A stretch of DNA of 64,000 nt from Shewanella violacea DSS12 (GTDB taxonomy: Bacteria > Pseudomonadota > Gammaproteobacteria > Enterobacterales > Shewanellaceae). The position numbers were made by a program, and so were the translations under genes. Each line of letters opens with the position of its first letter. Positions within the stretch are counted from its first letter, which is position 1. The DNA is taken from assembly GCF_000091325.1 (NCBI RefSeq), contig NC_014012.1, positions 2,276,824-2,340,823 on the forward strand, given 5' to 3'. The notes beneath the pieces are model-generated. The model ran no database searches and was not told where the DNA came from. It saw nothing but the letters and a program-made list of their open reading frames with translations. This document shows positions 25,517 to 35,377 of this stretch, piece by piece.

Positions 25517-26104
25517 ATGGTGTCGCTTATGACTGTTTCACAGCTATCGCTACAGCTGATGCTTGCCGGAGCATTTTTTATCGCTGCAATTGTGATGGAT
25601 CTCTATAAAGAGAAGATCCCCAATAAACTCTGCTTATTGGCGATATTTTCTGGTTTTGCGATCAATGCCTATTATGCACAATTAGAGGGGGTGTTAATGG
25701 CATTTTTCGGCTTTGCCTTGGCTTTTATCATACTGTTTCCTACGTTTTTATTTCGCATCTTAGGTGCCGGAGACATTAAGCTAATGATGGGGATAGGTGC
25801 CTTGATGGGGCCAGATTTACTCGTCGCTAGTCTGGCTTATGGTATCGTTGCCGGCGCAGGCACCAGCTTACTCTTGATCATATGGAAGACAGGATTCTCA
25901 GGTCTAGCTAAGACCTTGAAACGATATTGGGATTGTTTCTATCTACGCAGTTATTTTAAACCCGAACCAGGAGAAGCGGCTGGGCTACGCGTACCTTATG
26001 CTCCCGCTCTTGCCCTTGGCTGGTTATGGGCTTGCTCATTAGACAGTGACATCTCTGAGTTATACTTCAACTGGCATATCTATTTAGGTTTGGGAGTCAC
26101 ATAG
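25517..26104 (+). CDS. tadV: Tad prepilin peptidase (TadV/CpaA)
   Basis: A 195-residue membrane aspartyl protease of the A24 family with about six hydrophobic segments. The two catalytic Asp residues are visible: D28 in AIVMDLYKEKIPN and the GAGDIKLMMG motif near residue 85. It should cut the Flp pilin and the TadE/TadF pseudopilins after their Gly. Length is normal for the short TadV type, which lacks the methylase domain. It lies 49 bases after flp. Confidence 0.9.
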   Translation: MVSLMTVSQLSLQLMLAGAFFIAAIVMDLYKEKIPNKLCLLAIFSGFAINAYYAQLEGVLMAFFGFALAFIILFPTFLFRILGAGDIKLMMGIGALMGPDLLVASLAYGIVAGAGTSLLLIIWKTGFSGLAKTLKRYWDCFYLRSYFKPEPGEAAGLRVPYAPALALGWLWACSLDSDISELYFNWHIYLGLGVT

Positions 26105-26220
26105 ATATTAGAGTGTTTAAGTACATAAAGTCTTTCAAAACAGATTATCAATCTAGTGATAACTGCTCACCTATGAAGATTAACTGGCATCAATATTAAT
26201 CGATCCGGGAGGCCGATATT

Positions 26221-27546
26221 ATGTTGCGACTAAGTACAGATAGCCCTTCCATAAATGACAGTAAGTCCAGTAATAAACATAATGCTAATGAACTGGCTCC
26301 CCGTCCAACTTCAATTAAAGATACAGGAATTCAAGAATCAGTATTACTTGAACTCATGCTTAAGCACCTTCTGAGTGGTGGGGTACTGACTAAGGCGCAA
26401 CTCGTCAATAAAATGGGGATAACTGGGGGCATTATCCAGGAGTTATTCGACAAGGCTAAGGGCTTGGCCTGGGTTGAAAATCGACAGTCATCGGCCGAGG
26501 GACACATGCGTTTTGCCCTAAGCGAAGCGGGGGATCGGTATGCCAAGCAAGCTTCTATGAAGAGTGGCTATCGTGGTTTGGTTCCTGTGCCACTGGCTCA
26601 ATATTCAAAAATTTGTCGTCTGCAGTCTAGTAGAAGAAACCCTATCACCTTCGAGATGCTACAAAACGGGCTTAAGGCCTTGGTTCTGCCCAATGATCTG
26701 CTGCATAAAATAGGTCCGGCGCTCAATTCAAGCAGGCCGGTACTCATCTATGGTCCGCCGGGCACGGGGAAGAGTTATTTATGTCGAAACCTTAATGCGA
26801 CCTTAGGTGACTCAGTATTAATTCCCTATGCGATTGCTATTGGGACCGAAGTTATTCAGGTGTATGACCCTCAACTTCACCACGCAGTAGATAATAATAA
26901 TGAGTCGGCTCAGCTGGATCTTGTTCAGGGGCATGATCCTCGTTGGATTGAATGTAAACGTCCCTTGAGGATCACAGGTGGAGAACTCACGGCTGAGATG
27001 CTGGAAGTGCAATTTGATAGTCACAGTCGCACTTATATGGCTCCTATTCAGCTTAAGGCCAACAATGGCATCCTGTTATTGGATGATTTAGGCCGCCAGC
27101 GTATCAGTGCGAAACAACTTTTCAATCGTTGGATTATTCCCATGGAAGAGAGGCGTGATTTTCTGTCCATGCAGTCAGGTGAGCATTTTGAGATCCCTTT
27201 CGAGTTAATTCTACTATTCTCTACTAACCTTAATCCTAACGAACTGGTCGATGATGCTTTTTTGAGACGGCTCGGATATAAGATCCACTTCGATGCCCTT
27301 GATGAGCCCTTGTATCGAAAAATCTGGTTTCAGGTATGTGAAGAACAGGGACTCAGCTGCAGTGAGGAGATGTTTCAACACTTAGTAAATGATTATCATC
27401 ACTTACTAGAGAAGCCCTTGATCCCTTGTTATCCACGTGATTTGTTAGGGATCATGGGAGATCAAATCAGTTTTATGGAGCTGAAACCTGTGGTGACCAA
27501 GGCCTTGATTGCTGAAGCTTGGTCTATCTATTTTGTTCAGGCTTAA
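26221..27546 (+). CDS. AAA+ ATPase embedded in the Tad locus
   Basis: A 441-residue cytosolic protein. Residues about 40-110 look like a winged-helix part (LSGGVLTKAQLVNKMGITGGIIQ), followed by a AAA+ domain with Walker A GPPGTGKS (residues 179-186), Walker B ILLLDDLGRQ and a sensor region LILLFSTNLNPNEL, then DAFLRRLGYKI as the arginine-finger area. This is not one of the standard Tad ATPases (TadA, TadZ). Its place between the peptidase and RcpC suggests a role in assembly or control of the pilus. The exact subfamily is uncertain, MoxR-like being the closest I can name. Confidence 0.75.
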   Translation: MLRLSTDSPSINDSKSSNKHNANELAPRPTSIKDTGIQESVLLELMLKHLLSGGVLTKAQLVNKMGITGGIIQELFDKAKGLAWVENRQSSAEGHMRFALSEAGDRYAKQASMKSGYRGLVPVPLAQYSKICRLQSSRRNPITFEMLQNGLKALVLPNDLLHKIGPALNSSRPVLIYGPPGTGKSYLCRNLNATLGDSVLIPYAIAIGTEVIQVYDPQLHHAVDNNNESAQLDLVQGHDPRWIECKRPLRITGGELTAEMLEVQFDSHSRTYMAPIQLKANNGILLLDDLGRQRISAKQLFNRWIIPMEERRDFLSMQSGEHFEIPFELILLFSTNLNPNELVDDAFLRRLGYKIHFDALDEPLYRKIWFQVCEEQGLSCSEEMFQHLVNDYHHLLEKPLIPCYPRDLLGIMGDQISFMELKPVVTKALIAEAWSIYFVQA

Positions 27547-27578
27547 CGTTCAGCTTAATACGTGCAAAGGAGCTTTCG

Positions 27579-28391
27579 ATGAACAATAAAACCATGTTAT
27601 TCGTCTTGCTATCACTCGCCTTCGGTGTGGTGGCGGTTTTTTTAGCTCAAAGTTGGCTCGAGTCTAACAGTGAGACTGGCGGACCAGAGAATACATCCAC
27701 TGTGATCACTATGGCAACCTTAGTTCCTTTGGGGGCGATACTGGAGCGAAAGCATCTAAAATTGACCCCTATGCCAAAATCAGTGATCCCTGAAACGGCC
27801 ATTAAAACCTTCGAAGAGGCTGAGGGCATGGTGGTTAAACACAATCTTTATACCGGAGAAATTCTGCGCAGTGAGCGGATTATCAAGAAGGGAGAGGGCA
27901 GTACATTAGCGAGTCTAATTAGCCCTAATATGCGAGCTGTAACCATCAGGGTGAATGATGTCGTCGGGGTCGCAGGATTTCTATTACCGGGCAATCGTGT
28001 GGACGTGCTTAACTTATTTAAGAAAGACGGCGCGTTACACACGGATATAGTATTAGCCAATGTTAAAATTCTTGCCATAGATCAAAGATCATCCAATGAT
28101 GAGAATAAGCCCAAATTGGTCAGGGCTGTGACTCTCGAGCTGAGTCTAGAGCAGGCGGAGATCTTACTGATCGCCAAGGGGCGTGGAAAGTTGCAATTGG
28201 CATTAAGAAATCCCAATGACTCGGCGGAAGTTGAACTAGCCTTAATCAATGAGACAGAAAAGAGGGAGAAGCGACCTGTGAGTAATATGGTGATGGCTCC
28301 TAAGAAAATAGTTCGTGTTTCATCAGAAAGTAAGTCAAAGGTCTATCTGCTCAAGGGGATGAAGGAGCAGGTTGTTAAGGTGAGTAATTAG
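27579..28391 (+). CDS. cpaB: Flp pilus assembly protein CpaB/RcpC
   Basis: About 270 residues from the ATG at 27579 (AAAGGAG before it; an ORF start 60 bases earlier overlaps the AAA gene and is not needed). A signal anchor (MLFVLLSLAFGVVAVFLA) is followed by a SAF domain with LVPLGAILERKHLKL and a C-terminal domain with RVNDVVGVAGFLLPGNRVDVL, both typical of CpaB/RcpC. In the periplasm this protein works with the secretin RcpA at the outer membrane. Confidence 0.9.
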   Translation: MNNKTMLFVLLSLAFGVVAVFLAQSWLESNSETGGPENTSTVITMATLVPLGAILERKHLKLTPMPKSVIPETAIKTFEEAEGMVVKHNLYTGEILRSERIIKKGEGSTLASLISPNMRAVTIRVNDVVGVAGFLLPGNRVDVLNLFKKDGALHTDIVLANVKILAIDQRSSNDENKPKLVRAVTLELSLEQAEILLIAKGRGKLQLALRNPNDSAEVELALINETEKREKRPVSNMVMAPKKIVRVSSESKSKVYLLKGMKEQVVKVSN

Positions 28392-28430
28392 GTGTAGATG
28401 GTTATCCATGTATTGATAAAGGAGTGCACT

Positions 28431-29885
28431 ATGCCACATTCAATATCAAAATTGACTAAGGTATTAGCGTGTTGTTTAGCTTTATGTTTTGTTTTTATAA
28501 ACTTTTCAGTCAAAGCTGGTGGTCCCACGGGGGCGAGCAGAGACATCATGTTGATCCCTATCTTCAAATCAAGGATCTTAAACCTTAAGCAAACCGTCCA
28601 CCGGGTATCAGTGGGTAATCCCAATATTGGTGATATCAAGTTACTGCCTAACAATGAACTCTATGTCTTAGGTAAGAAACTGGGCAGCACGAATATCATG
28701 ATCTGGGATGAAAATGAACGATTGGTTGATGTTATAGATATCGAAATCACTCATGATCTTAACGGACTCAAATTACGATTACATGAGTTTTTACCCGGTG
28801 AAAAACTGGGGGTACAAACATCCCAGGGTCACCTATTGATCAGCGGCCAGGCATCAAATCTACAAAAGATGAATACAGCTGTCGAGTTGGCTAAGGCCTA
28901 TGCAGATGCGGCATCCGTGTCTAAAGTGAATAGCACAGTATTGAACATGATGACGGTCGGTGGGGATCATCAGGTGATGTTGGAGGTGGTGATAGCCGAA
29001 GTTCAGCGAGAGGTAGCCCGTCAATTTGATTCTAAGTTTTTTATCTTCGGTCAAGGCTCTAAATTGTCAGGGGGCACGGCGGGGGGAGGTGCAACCTTCG
29101 ACCTAGATCCGGCGGCAGCAATTAGCAACAGAGGTTTTTTTGCTCGATATATTAATGATAACTTGTTGATGAACTTTGCCTTAGATGTGGCCAAACAAAA
29201 TGGTTTAGCTAAGGTGTTGGCCGAGCCTAATGTGACTGCATTGAGTGGTCAATCTGCTGAGTTTCTTTCTGGTGGTGAATTTCCTATTCCAGTTCCAGGA
29301 ACCAATGGATCTACGACCATTCAATATCGTGATTTTGGTGTTGGAGTCAGGTTTGTACCTACGGTGTTAGACTCTGGTCAGATAAATTTAAACCTTAACG
29401 TTATCGTGAGTGAGGTCAGTAATGCCAATTCGGTGTCATTATCTGGTGGAGGCTCGAATGCTACTCTGATTGTTCCTTCAATAGTCAAGAGAACCACATC
29501 GACTACGGTAGAGCTTGCCGATGGTCAGACTATTGCCATCAGTGGTCTCATCAACGATACCTTACGTGAAAACATAGATAAGTTACCCGGTCTCGGGGAT
29601 ATCCCTATCTTAGGTCAACTTTTTACCAGTAAAAGTTTCAAGAGTGGTCAGAGTGAACTCATCATCCTGGTGACACCAAGATTGGTGAGGCCTTTTAATC
29701 GGAAACATATCTCGCTGCCCACCGATGATTTTGTGTTGCCATCAGATATGGAGTTTTACCTATTAGGTAAAATGTCACATAAAAAACAGGATTCAGAGCG
29801 TAGCGAAACTCCCTATGAGGCGATTCTAGATGATGCAAGAGTCGATGACACTGGGACTCAACAGAAATACGGACACTCACTTTAG
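28431..29885 (+). CDS. cpaC: Tad secretin (CpaC/RcpA)
   Basis: About 484 residues from the ATG at 28431 (AAAGGAG upstream; an earlier in-frame ATG at 28398 lacks it). A signal peptide is followed by the pilus N-terminal domain (HRVSVGNPNIGDIKLLPNNELYV is in it), a BON-like part, and the secretin domain with VMLEVVIAEVQRE, ALSGQSAEFLSGGEFPIPVP and the terminal VELADGQTIAISGLI and LGDIPILGQLF blocks. It forms the outer-membrane pore for the pilus. It lies 39 bases after cpaB. Confidence 0.92.
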   Translation: MPHSISKLTKVLACCLALCFVFINFSVKAGGPTGASRDIMLIPIFKSRILNLKQTVHRVSVGNPNIGDIKLLPNNELYVLGKKLGSTNIMIWDENERLVDVIDIEITHDLNGLKLRLHEFLPGEKLGVQTSQGHLLISGQASNLQKMNTAVELAKAYADAASVSKVNSTVLNMMTVGGDHQVMLEVVIAEVQREVARQFDSKFFIFGQGSKLSGGTAGGGATFDLDPAAAISNRGFFARYINDNLLMNFALDVAKQNGLAKVLAEPNVTALSGQSAEFLSGGEFPIPVPGTNGSTTIQYRDFGVGVRFVPTVLDSGQINLNLNVIVSEVSNANSVSLSGGGSNATLIVPSIVKRTTSTTVELADGQTIAISGLINDTLRENIDKLPGLGDIPILGQLFTSKSFKSGQSELIILVTPRLVRPFNRKHISLPTDDFVLPSDMEFYLLGKMSHKKQDSERSETPYEAILDDARVDDTGTQQKYGHSL

Positions 29886-29903
29886 ATAAGGGAGAATGGG
29901 TGT

Positions 29904-30182
29904 ATGAATAAGTTCAATGTTAACTTAGGCTTAAAACATGTTTGCCTATTGGCCGCACTCACACAAGTGGGCTGCGCCGAACTCAACGACTTTCCTATGG
30001 ACGCCAGTTATCTGAAGGTGAAACAGATCCAGATCTTAGATCCTAGTGCGCCAGAGCGTAATGAAGGCATAGTTGGTGTCTTGGAGGGTAATTATGGTGA
30101 AAGGGTTATGAAGGCCTACCGTGAGAGTAATGTTTTGCCCAAAGAGGCCAGAAACAATATTTCAGTCAAAATAACTAACTAG
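29904..30182 (+). CDS. Small exported protein of the Tad locus
   Basis: A 92-residue protein with a signal-like N-terminus ending TQVGCAE; a Cys at the expected place suggests a lipoprotein, although the -3 residue is Gln rather than Leu. The rest contains DPSAPERNEGIVGVLEGNYGERVMKAYRES. Its position after the secretin is where other Tad loci carry RcpB or a small pilotin-like protein; I cannot assign it more firmly. Confidence 0.6.
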   Translation: MNKFNVNLGLKHVCLLAALTQVGCAELNDFPMDASYLKVKQIQILDPSAPERNEGIVGVLEGNYGERVMKAYRESNVLPKEARNNISVKITN

Positions 30183-30441
30183 TAAAATTTGACTAAGTTT
30201 GCTCATGTTTGGTCAAGTTTCACTATAGCACCGCATCTTAAATTGATTTGACTGGGGTGAGTGTCCGTGAGTCTGTCTATACTTAATTAAGTAATAGGAA
30301 CTCTGGAATTACGTGAGAGCCGCCTTGGTGTATCGGAGGAAGCATCCTAATGATGAACAGTACTGCACAGTGATACTTATTGGCAGCCAGTTTTGCCCAA
30401 CATAAGTATCGCTCTACCTAATTTTAGTGGTTGGAGGCAAG
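30183..30441 (+). promoter_or_regulatory. Gap inside the Tad locus with an inverted repeat
   Basis: The longest gap in the locus. GATACTTAT and ATAAGTATC (about 30371-30411) form a 9-bp inverted repeat with a 20-base loop about 30 bases before the TadG-like gene. It may be a second promoter with an operator, or a processing site. Confidence 0.35.
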
Positions 30442-31758
30442 ATGTTTCCCTCACACATGAGCTCGAAGTCATTATCTTCAATTAAGCAGGGTAAACAAGG
30501 CGGGGCAATACTCGTGATGTTTACCATAGGCTTATTCTCATTGCTGGCGGTCGCCGCCCTTGCATTAGATGGCGGGCATCTTTTGTTGAATAAGGGCCGT
30601 TTGCAAAATGCGGTAGATTCTTCAGTCTTATACGCGGCTAAAATACTACAAAATGACGGTAGCCTTTTTCAGGCCAGAGAAGCGGCGACCCTCATCTTGA
30701 TACAAAACTTAGGTTTTGAGGAAAACAGCGAACTCGATACCAGTATTGACCTGTCGTCACCGGATTATAACTCTACCTTGGTAACTTCAAATATCTATAT
30801 CGAGTTTTCCGAATGGCCCGACCCTTTCATTCCCGTGTTCGATGAGACCAGCAAGTATGTACGTGTTCGCATCGAAAATGTCGGCTTAGATAATTTTTTT
30901 GCTCAAATATTTAATTTTAATAAGACAGTGAGAGCATCTGCCGTTGCCGGTAAGAGTACCGATATCGAATGCCTGAATAAGGTCGTGCCTATGATGGTTT
31001 GTGGCCTTAATGACGAAGCTGATTATATCAATCCTGATACGGGTCTTGTTGAGCCATTTGGATTGCCACTCGATACACTCTATGTGATGAAAACGGGGTC
31101 GAACCAAGGGACCGCCATAGGCCCGGGTAACTTCCAATTACTCAGGTTAGACGGTGCCTCAGGTGGCGCCGATATTCGCCGCGCATTAGCTGGGGAGTTC
31201 ACTCCTGGATCTTGTGTCAGTCCAGGTGATGATGTCGAAACAGAGCCGGGTAATAGTGTTGGCCCTGTGGTTCAAGGGCTAAATACCCGTTTCGGTATGT
31301 GGCAAGGCGGTGGGCTGAGTTCTGACACCCACAAAAGAGACAGGAATATTTGTCAGGGGGACAGAATCGAGGTGGATAACGATGGCGTCATTATTCCTTT
31401 TACTGGAGGGGAGGCCGAGTACAGTCATCAGGACTACTTAGATGACGATGAAGATCTTCACTGCGATATAGGTGACATCTCAACTGATGCGACAACTTCT
31501 ATAGGTGGTCGCCGTGAGCTGCCAGTAGTCGTAGGTCTTTGTGATGGGATGACCAATGGTGCCAATACCATTACTTCATTGGGGACCGGCTGTTTCTTCC
31601 TGACCCAGCAAATCAGTCAGAAAGGTAATGAGGCTCATGTGGTCGGAGAGTTTGTCCGTGTATGCTCCAGTGCAGGAAGTGCGTCACTGGATCCTAGCTT
31701 TGTGAGTAATACCTCTACCATAGTGCTATACCGGGATCCGGACAGCCCGGATTCATAA
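30442..31758 (+). CDS. tadG: TadG-like pilus assembly protein
   Basis: About 438 residues from the ATG at 30442, which has GGAGG just upstream; an earlier GTG (30427) is less likely. The N-terminal GGAILVMFTIGLFSLLAVAALALDGGHLLLNKGRLQNAVD region is the TadE/TadG (PF13400-type) membrane segment, followed by a large external part with an acidic stretch (DYLDDDEDLHCD). It is probably a minor pseudopilin-like or envelope-spanning part of the Tad apparatus. No von Willebrand MIDAS motif is obvious. It precedes tadE by 9 bases with AGGAGG. Confidence 0.75.
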   Translation: MFPSHMSSKSLSSIKQGKQGGAILVMFTIGLFSLLAVAALALDGGHLLLNKGRLQNAVDSSVLYAAKILQNDGSLFQAREAATLILIQNLGFEENSELDTSIDLSSPDYNSTLVTSNIYIEFSEWPDPFIPVFDETSKYVRVRIENVGLDNFFAQIFNFNKTVRASAVAGKSTDIECLNKVVPMMVCGLNDEADYINPDTGLVEPFGLPLDTLYVMKTGSNQGTAIGPGNFQLLRLDGASGGADIRRALAGEFTPGSCVSPGDDVETEPGNSVGPVVQGLNTRFGMWQGGGLSSDTHKRDRNICQGDRIEVDNDGVIIPFTGGEAEYSHQDYLDDDEDLHCDIGDISTDATTSIGGRRELPVVVGLCDGMTNGANTITSLGTGCFFLTQQISQKGNEAHVVGEFVRVCSSAGSASLDPSFVSNTSTIVLYRDPDSPDS

Positions 31759-31767
31759 GGAGGAATT

Positions 31768-32238
31768 ATGGGTCATAGACAACAAGCTGGTGTCGCGGTC
31801 ATCGAGTTTACGATTTTGTTACCCTTCTTGTTATTGCTGGTTTTTGCCACTGCCGAGCTGGGTAGAGCCCTGTACCAATATAGTCATCTCACGCGCATGG
31901 TGAGAGATGCGGGACGATACCTGTCTACCACGGCTATTGTTGATACCACAGAAATCCTGCCGAACCCGTTTAATGATGCCAACTGTGGTAACTGTATCTC
32001 TAACACTAAAGATCTGCTGGTGTACGGTAAGTTGGGGGGCAGTATTCCCCTGTTATATGGACTCGATACTAGTGATGTCACCATCACAGGCGATTCGGTT
32101 ACCGACAGGGTCATTATCACTGTGGATTATGATTGGATGCCTCTGCTTGGTGAGCAGATATCTGGTTTCGGCTTAGGAAATGACAGCAATCTGAGTTTTA
32201 ATTTTCATGTGAGTTATGCGATGAGAGCAGGACTGTGA
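31768..32238 (+). CDS. tadE: Minor pseudopilin TadE
   Basis: A 156-residue protein with the TadE signature GVAVIEFTILLPFLLLL near residues 7-24 and a Glu at the pilin-like fifth place, followed by a polar periplasmic part. TadV would process it. It overlaps the next gene by four bases (GTGA junction at 32235-32238), so the two are co-translated. Expected to act in pilus assembly with TadF. Confidence 0.85.
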   Translation: MGHRQQAGVAVIEFTILLPFLLLLVFATAELGRALYQYSHLTRMVRDAGRYLSTTAIVDTTEILPNPFNDANCGNCISNTKDLLVYGKLGGSIPLLYGLDTSDVTITGDSVTDRVIITVDYDWMPLLGEQISGFGLGNDSNLSFNFHVSYAMRAGL

Positions 32239-32693
32239 GATATCAACGTGGAGTGTATGCGGTTGAATTTGCCATAGTTGGTAGCATCTTTCTTTTGCTT
32301 TTGTTTGCCATTATCGAAGTGGGTCGGTTGATGTACACCTACAATGTGCTCCATGAGGCCTCGAGGAGAGCGGCCAGAATAGCCGTGGTGTGTCAGATAG
32401 ATGATGCTGATGTTAAAACTATGGCGCTCTTTAATGGCGCAAATCTGATCCCTAACCTGACGACGGCCAACTTGAGCATCAGTTATATCGATGAGTTAGG
32501 GAATGATGCAACGGGTATCAATATCGTCTTGGTGAGGGCTGATATTGCCAACTACCAACATCAGTTCCTTGTACCTGGGTTATCCAGAGTCATAAATTCG
32601 CCAACATTCTCTACATATCTGCCAAGAGAGAGCTTAGGTGTTTATCATGTTGAGGAGGACGATCCCGGTAGCGGTTTTATCGATTGCAATTAA
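32235..32693 (+). CDS. tadF: Minor pseudopilin TadF-like
   Basis: A 152-residue TadE-like protein starting with GTG inside the tadE stop. The sequence GVYAVEFAIVGSIFLLLLF near residues 6-23 is the processing site and transmembrane helix, and LHEASRRAARIAVV is the downstream helix that is also seen in TadE. The remainder is a polar domain. TadF versus a second TadE cannot be separated by sequence alone, but its place after tadE favours TadF. Confidence 0.8.
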   Translation: MRYQRGVYAVEFAIVGSIFLLLLFAIIEVGRLMYTYNVLHEASRRAARIAVVCQIDDADVKTMALFNGANLIPNLTTANLSISYIDELGNDATGINIVLVRADIANYQHQFLVPGLSRVINSPTFSTYLPRESLGVYHVEEDDPGSGFIDCN

Positions 32694-32760
32694 ATCGTCT
32701 TCGAAACCAAATCCTTACTATAGTAAATGTAAGCAATTTTTATCAGGGAAAGACAAGTCA

Positions 32761-34047
32761 ATGGATAATCCGCTGGAGTTACTAGTGTCTAATGATAAAG
32801 AAAGAGAGACTAGCAAAAACACCAATGTAGACTCCCATCCGGCGGCGAAAACCTCAGTTAATAAGATATTGCCTTATCCGGTGCACGCACTCTTGATTAA
32901 TAGCTGTCATGAGAGCATCTCTGAGATAGAACTGATCCTAGATGCTTGCCTAAACCTCTCTTGGGAGGGGATAGAAACACTCAACCCATTTGCCGGAACT
33001 TCGGCTAATGCTAGGCCTTATAACCTCGTTTTACTTATATTGCCCAATGATAAAGTGAGTGCGGTTCAGGCACTTCAATCTGCGGCGGCCTATGATGTTG
33101 ATATCATCATTCTTGGTCAGGATACCCCTCAAGGCGTTTTAAGGTTAGCTTTTCAACAGGGGGTCAGTGATTTCGTGTCCTTACAGGACCCAGCAGTTGA
33201 ACTTTTACAGTCATTGGAAAAAATCGCATTTAAATTAGCTGATGAGGCCGACTTGGCTCCAGTTCTGGCTGTGGTTAATGCTAAGGGTGGCTCTGGTGCC
33301 AGCTTTATTGCGGCCAGTATCGCCATGATCGCATCGATAAGAGATGAAGGAGAAGTCTCTTTACTCGATACTGATCTGCTGCAAGGGACCTTAGCCCATA
33401 TGCTGGGGTTGGAGCCTCACTATTTTATTACCGAAGCGATAGTGGAGCTGGAGACTCTAGATGAAATGGCGCTAAAAGGCGCTATGACGAATCTGGGTCA
33501 TTTGCATCTACTGGCTGCCGAGCCATTTGCTGTGCTTAATGCCACCGAACCTATTGAGCTGCGTAATACCAATGAGCTGTTACTTAAATGTCGACAGTAT
33601 TACCAACAGGTCATTATTGATCTCTCCCGTGGCCCCGAAATCTGGAATGCCGATATGTTAACCAATGCCAATATTTTACTGGTAGTACAGCAAAATGTGA
33701 TGAGTATCCGTGAAGCTAAGGCCGTGGTTAATCAGCTGGTTGGCTTTATGGGGATAGATATTGACCGTATTCATTTGTTGGTTAATCGGTATCAAAAGAC
33801 CAGCTCAGGGATAAATTTGAAAGACATCATGGTGACGACAGGCATCAAGTCTCAATTCGTGGTGGCCAATGATTTTTCCCTTGCAAGTCAGTGTATTGAT
33901 ATGGGCGCACCGATCACAGATGTCGCTAAGCGTGAACAGATGCTTAAAGACCTTTCTCAAGTGACTGAATATTTCTTTCCCGGCTCAAAGGCAGCAGTTA
34001 ATCCAGCTAAGGGATTTTGGAATCGAATATTAGGGAATTGGTTATGA
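32761..34047 (+). CDS. tadZ: TadZ/CpaE-like pilus localisation ATPase
   Basis: About 428 residues from the ATG at 32761. An ATG at 32638 would overlap tadF by 56 bases and is not preferred. The first part resembles a receiver-like domain (NLVLLILPNDKVSAVQAL); residues about 175-400 form a ParA/MinD-type ATPase with the deviant Walker A KGGSGAS and DTDLLQGTLAHML. TadZ places the Tad apparatus at the cell pole. It overlaps tadA by an ATGA junction, so the motor and localiser are made together. Confidence 0.88.
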   Translation: MDNPLELLVSNDKERETSKNTNVDSHPAAKTSVNKILPYPVHALLINSCHESISEIELILDACLNLSWEGIETLNPFAGTSANARPYNLVLLILPNDKVSAVQALQSAAAYDVDIIILGQDTPQGVLRLAFQQGVSDFVSLQDPAVELLQSLEKIAFKLADEADLAPVLAVVNAKGGSGASFIAASIAMIASIRDEGEVSLLDTDLLQGTLAHMLGLEPHYFITEAIVELETLDEMALKGAMTNLGHLHLLAAEPFAVLNATEPIELRNTNELLLKCRQYYQQVIIDLSRGPEIWNADMLTNANILLVVQQNVMSIREAKAVVNQLVGFMGIDIDRIHLLVNRYQKTSSGINLKDIMVTTGIKSQFVVANDFSLASQCIDMGAPITDVAKREQMLKDLSQVTEYFFPGSKAAVNPAKGFWNRILGNWL

Positions 34048-35369
34048 GCAATATGCCGAATCAACAGCAAGTAGAATTTAAGCAACTCACGTCGGAAGAG
34101 CTGAGTTTAAAGGAGCAACTCTATAACAAACTCTTGAGTGTCATGGATCTCTCCCTGATTGAAACTATTTCGAAAGAACAGGCTCAACAACAGATTAATG
34201 AGATTTGTGACAAGTTGATCACAGACTTACATTTACCTATCAATCTGTCGGCTCGGCAACGCCTGATTAAACTGATAATAGATGAAGTCTTAGGCTTGGG
34301 GCCGTTAGAGATCTTATTGGCGGATCCCAGCATCTCAGATATTTTGGTTAACTCCTATAATCGTGTGTATATAGAGCGCAGAGGTAAGTTGGAGCGTGTG
34401 CCGATTGAATTTCACAACAACGCCCATCTACTCAATATTATCGACCGGATAGTCTCCAGTGTGGGTAGAAGAATCGATGAATCTTCCCCTATGGTCGATG
34501 CTCGTTTGGCGGATGGTTCTCGGGTTAATGCGATAATTCCACCACTTGCCTTAGACGGCCCCGCGTTATCCATTCGCCGGTTTGCCGTGGATAAAATGTG
34601 CGCCGAGGACCTGATCAAGATTGGCTCCATGACCAGTCAAATGAACGAGCTACTCAGCGCAGCTGTAGCCGGGAAACTGAACATCTTGGTTTCCGGAGGT
34701 ACGGGTAGCGGTAAGACCACATTACTCAACCTGCTCTCGGGCTATATACCCGTCGATGAAAGAATAGTGACCATAGAAGATTCTGCGGAATTACAACTAC
34801 GCCAACCTCATACGGTTCGACTTGAAACTAGGCCTGCGAATATCGAAGGGAAAGGTGAAATAAGTCAAAGGGATCTGGTTAAGAATTGCTTGAGGATGCG
34901 ACCAGATAGAATCGTCATCGGTGAAGTTAGGGGAGGAGAGGCCCTAGACATGTTGACTGCGATGAATACAGGTCATGAAGGTTCACTCACCACACTCCAT
35001 GCCAATAGCGCCAGAGATGCCTTGGGGCGGCTAGAATATATGGTGTGTATGGCAGGTTTCGATATGCCAGTGGCTAATATCAGGACCCAGATAGCGTCGG
35101 CTATCGATTTAGTGGTGCAGCTGGAACGATTAGAGGATGGAGGACGGCGAGTGACTAGTATCCAAGAGATAAATGGCATGGAGGGCGAGATCATCACTAT
35201 GTCTGAGTTATTTCATTTCCAGCGTGAAGGCAGAGAGGAAAATGGTGACATTATCGGCAAGTTTTCAGCTACCGGTGTGATACCTGGTTTTCATAACAAG
35301 TTAAAACAGCACGGTATCGATCTTTCACTGGATCTATTTGACTGCGGCGATCCTTTTGCCGATTTTTAG
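34044..35369 (+). CDS. tadA: Tad pilus assembly ATPase TadA/CpaF
   Basis: About 441 residues from the ATG at 34044, overlapping the tadZ stop; an earlier in-frame start at 34017 is not needed. A type II/IV secretion ATPase with Walker A GGTGSGKTTLL (near 219), Asp box, VTIEDSAELQL, RMRPDRIVIGEVRGGEALDM and the His box GHEGSLTTLHAN. It powers pilus extension (and perhaps retraction) from the inner membrane. Confidence 0.95.
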   Translation: MSNMPNQQQVEFKQLTSEELSLKEQLYNKLLSVMDLSLIETISKEQAQQQINEICDKLITDLHLPINLSARQRLIKLIIDEVLGLGPLEILLADPSISDILVNSYNRVYIERRGKLERVPIEFHNNAHLLNIIDRIVSSVGRRIDESSPMVDARLADGSRVNAIIPPLALDGPALSIRRFAVDKMCAEDLIKIGSMTSQMNELLSAAVAGKLNILVSGGTGSGKTTLLNLLSGYIPVDERIVTIEDSAELQLRQPHTVRLETRPANIEGKGEISQRDLVKNCLRMRPDRIVIGEVRGGEALDMLTAMNTGHEGSLTTLHANSARDALGRLEYMVCMAGFDMPVANIRTQIASAIDLVVQLERLEDGGRRVTSIQEINGMEGEIITMSELFHFQREGREENGDIIGKFSATGVIPGFHNKLKQHGIDLSLDLFDCGDPFADF

Positions 35370-35377
35370 GGGATAGT

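Noticed and set aside
32638-32760. Upstream start for TadZ overlapping tadF
   Set aside because: The extra residues are not TadZ-like and the ATG at 32761 follows a usable AGGGAAAG site.
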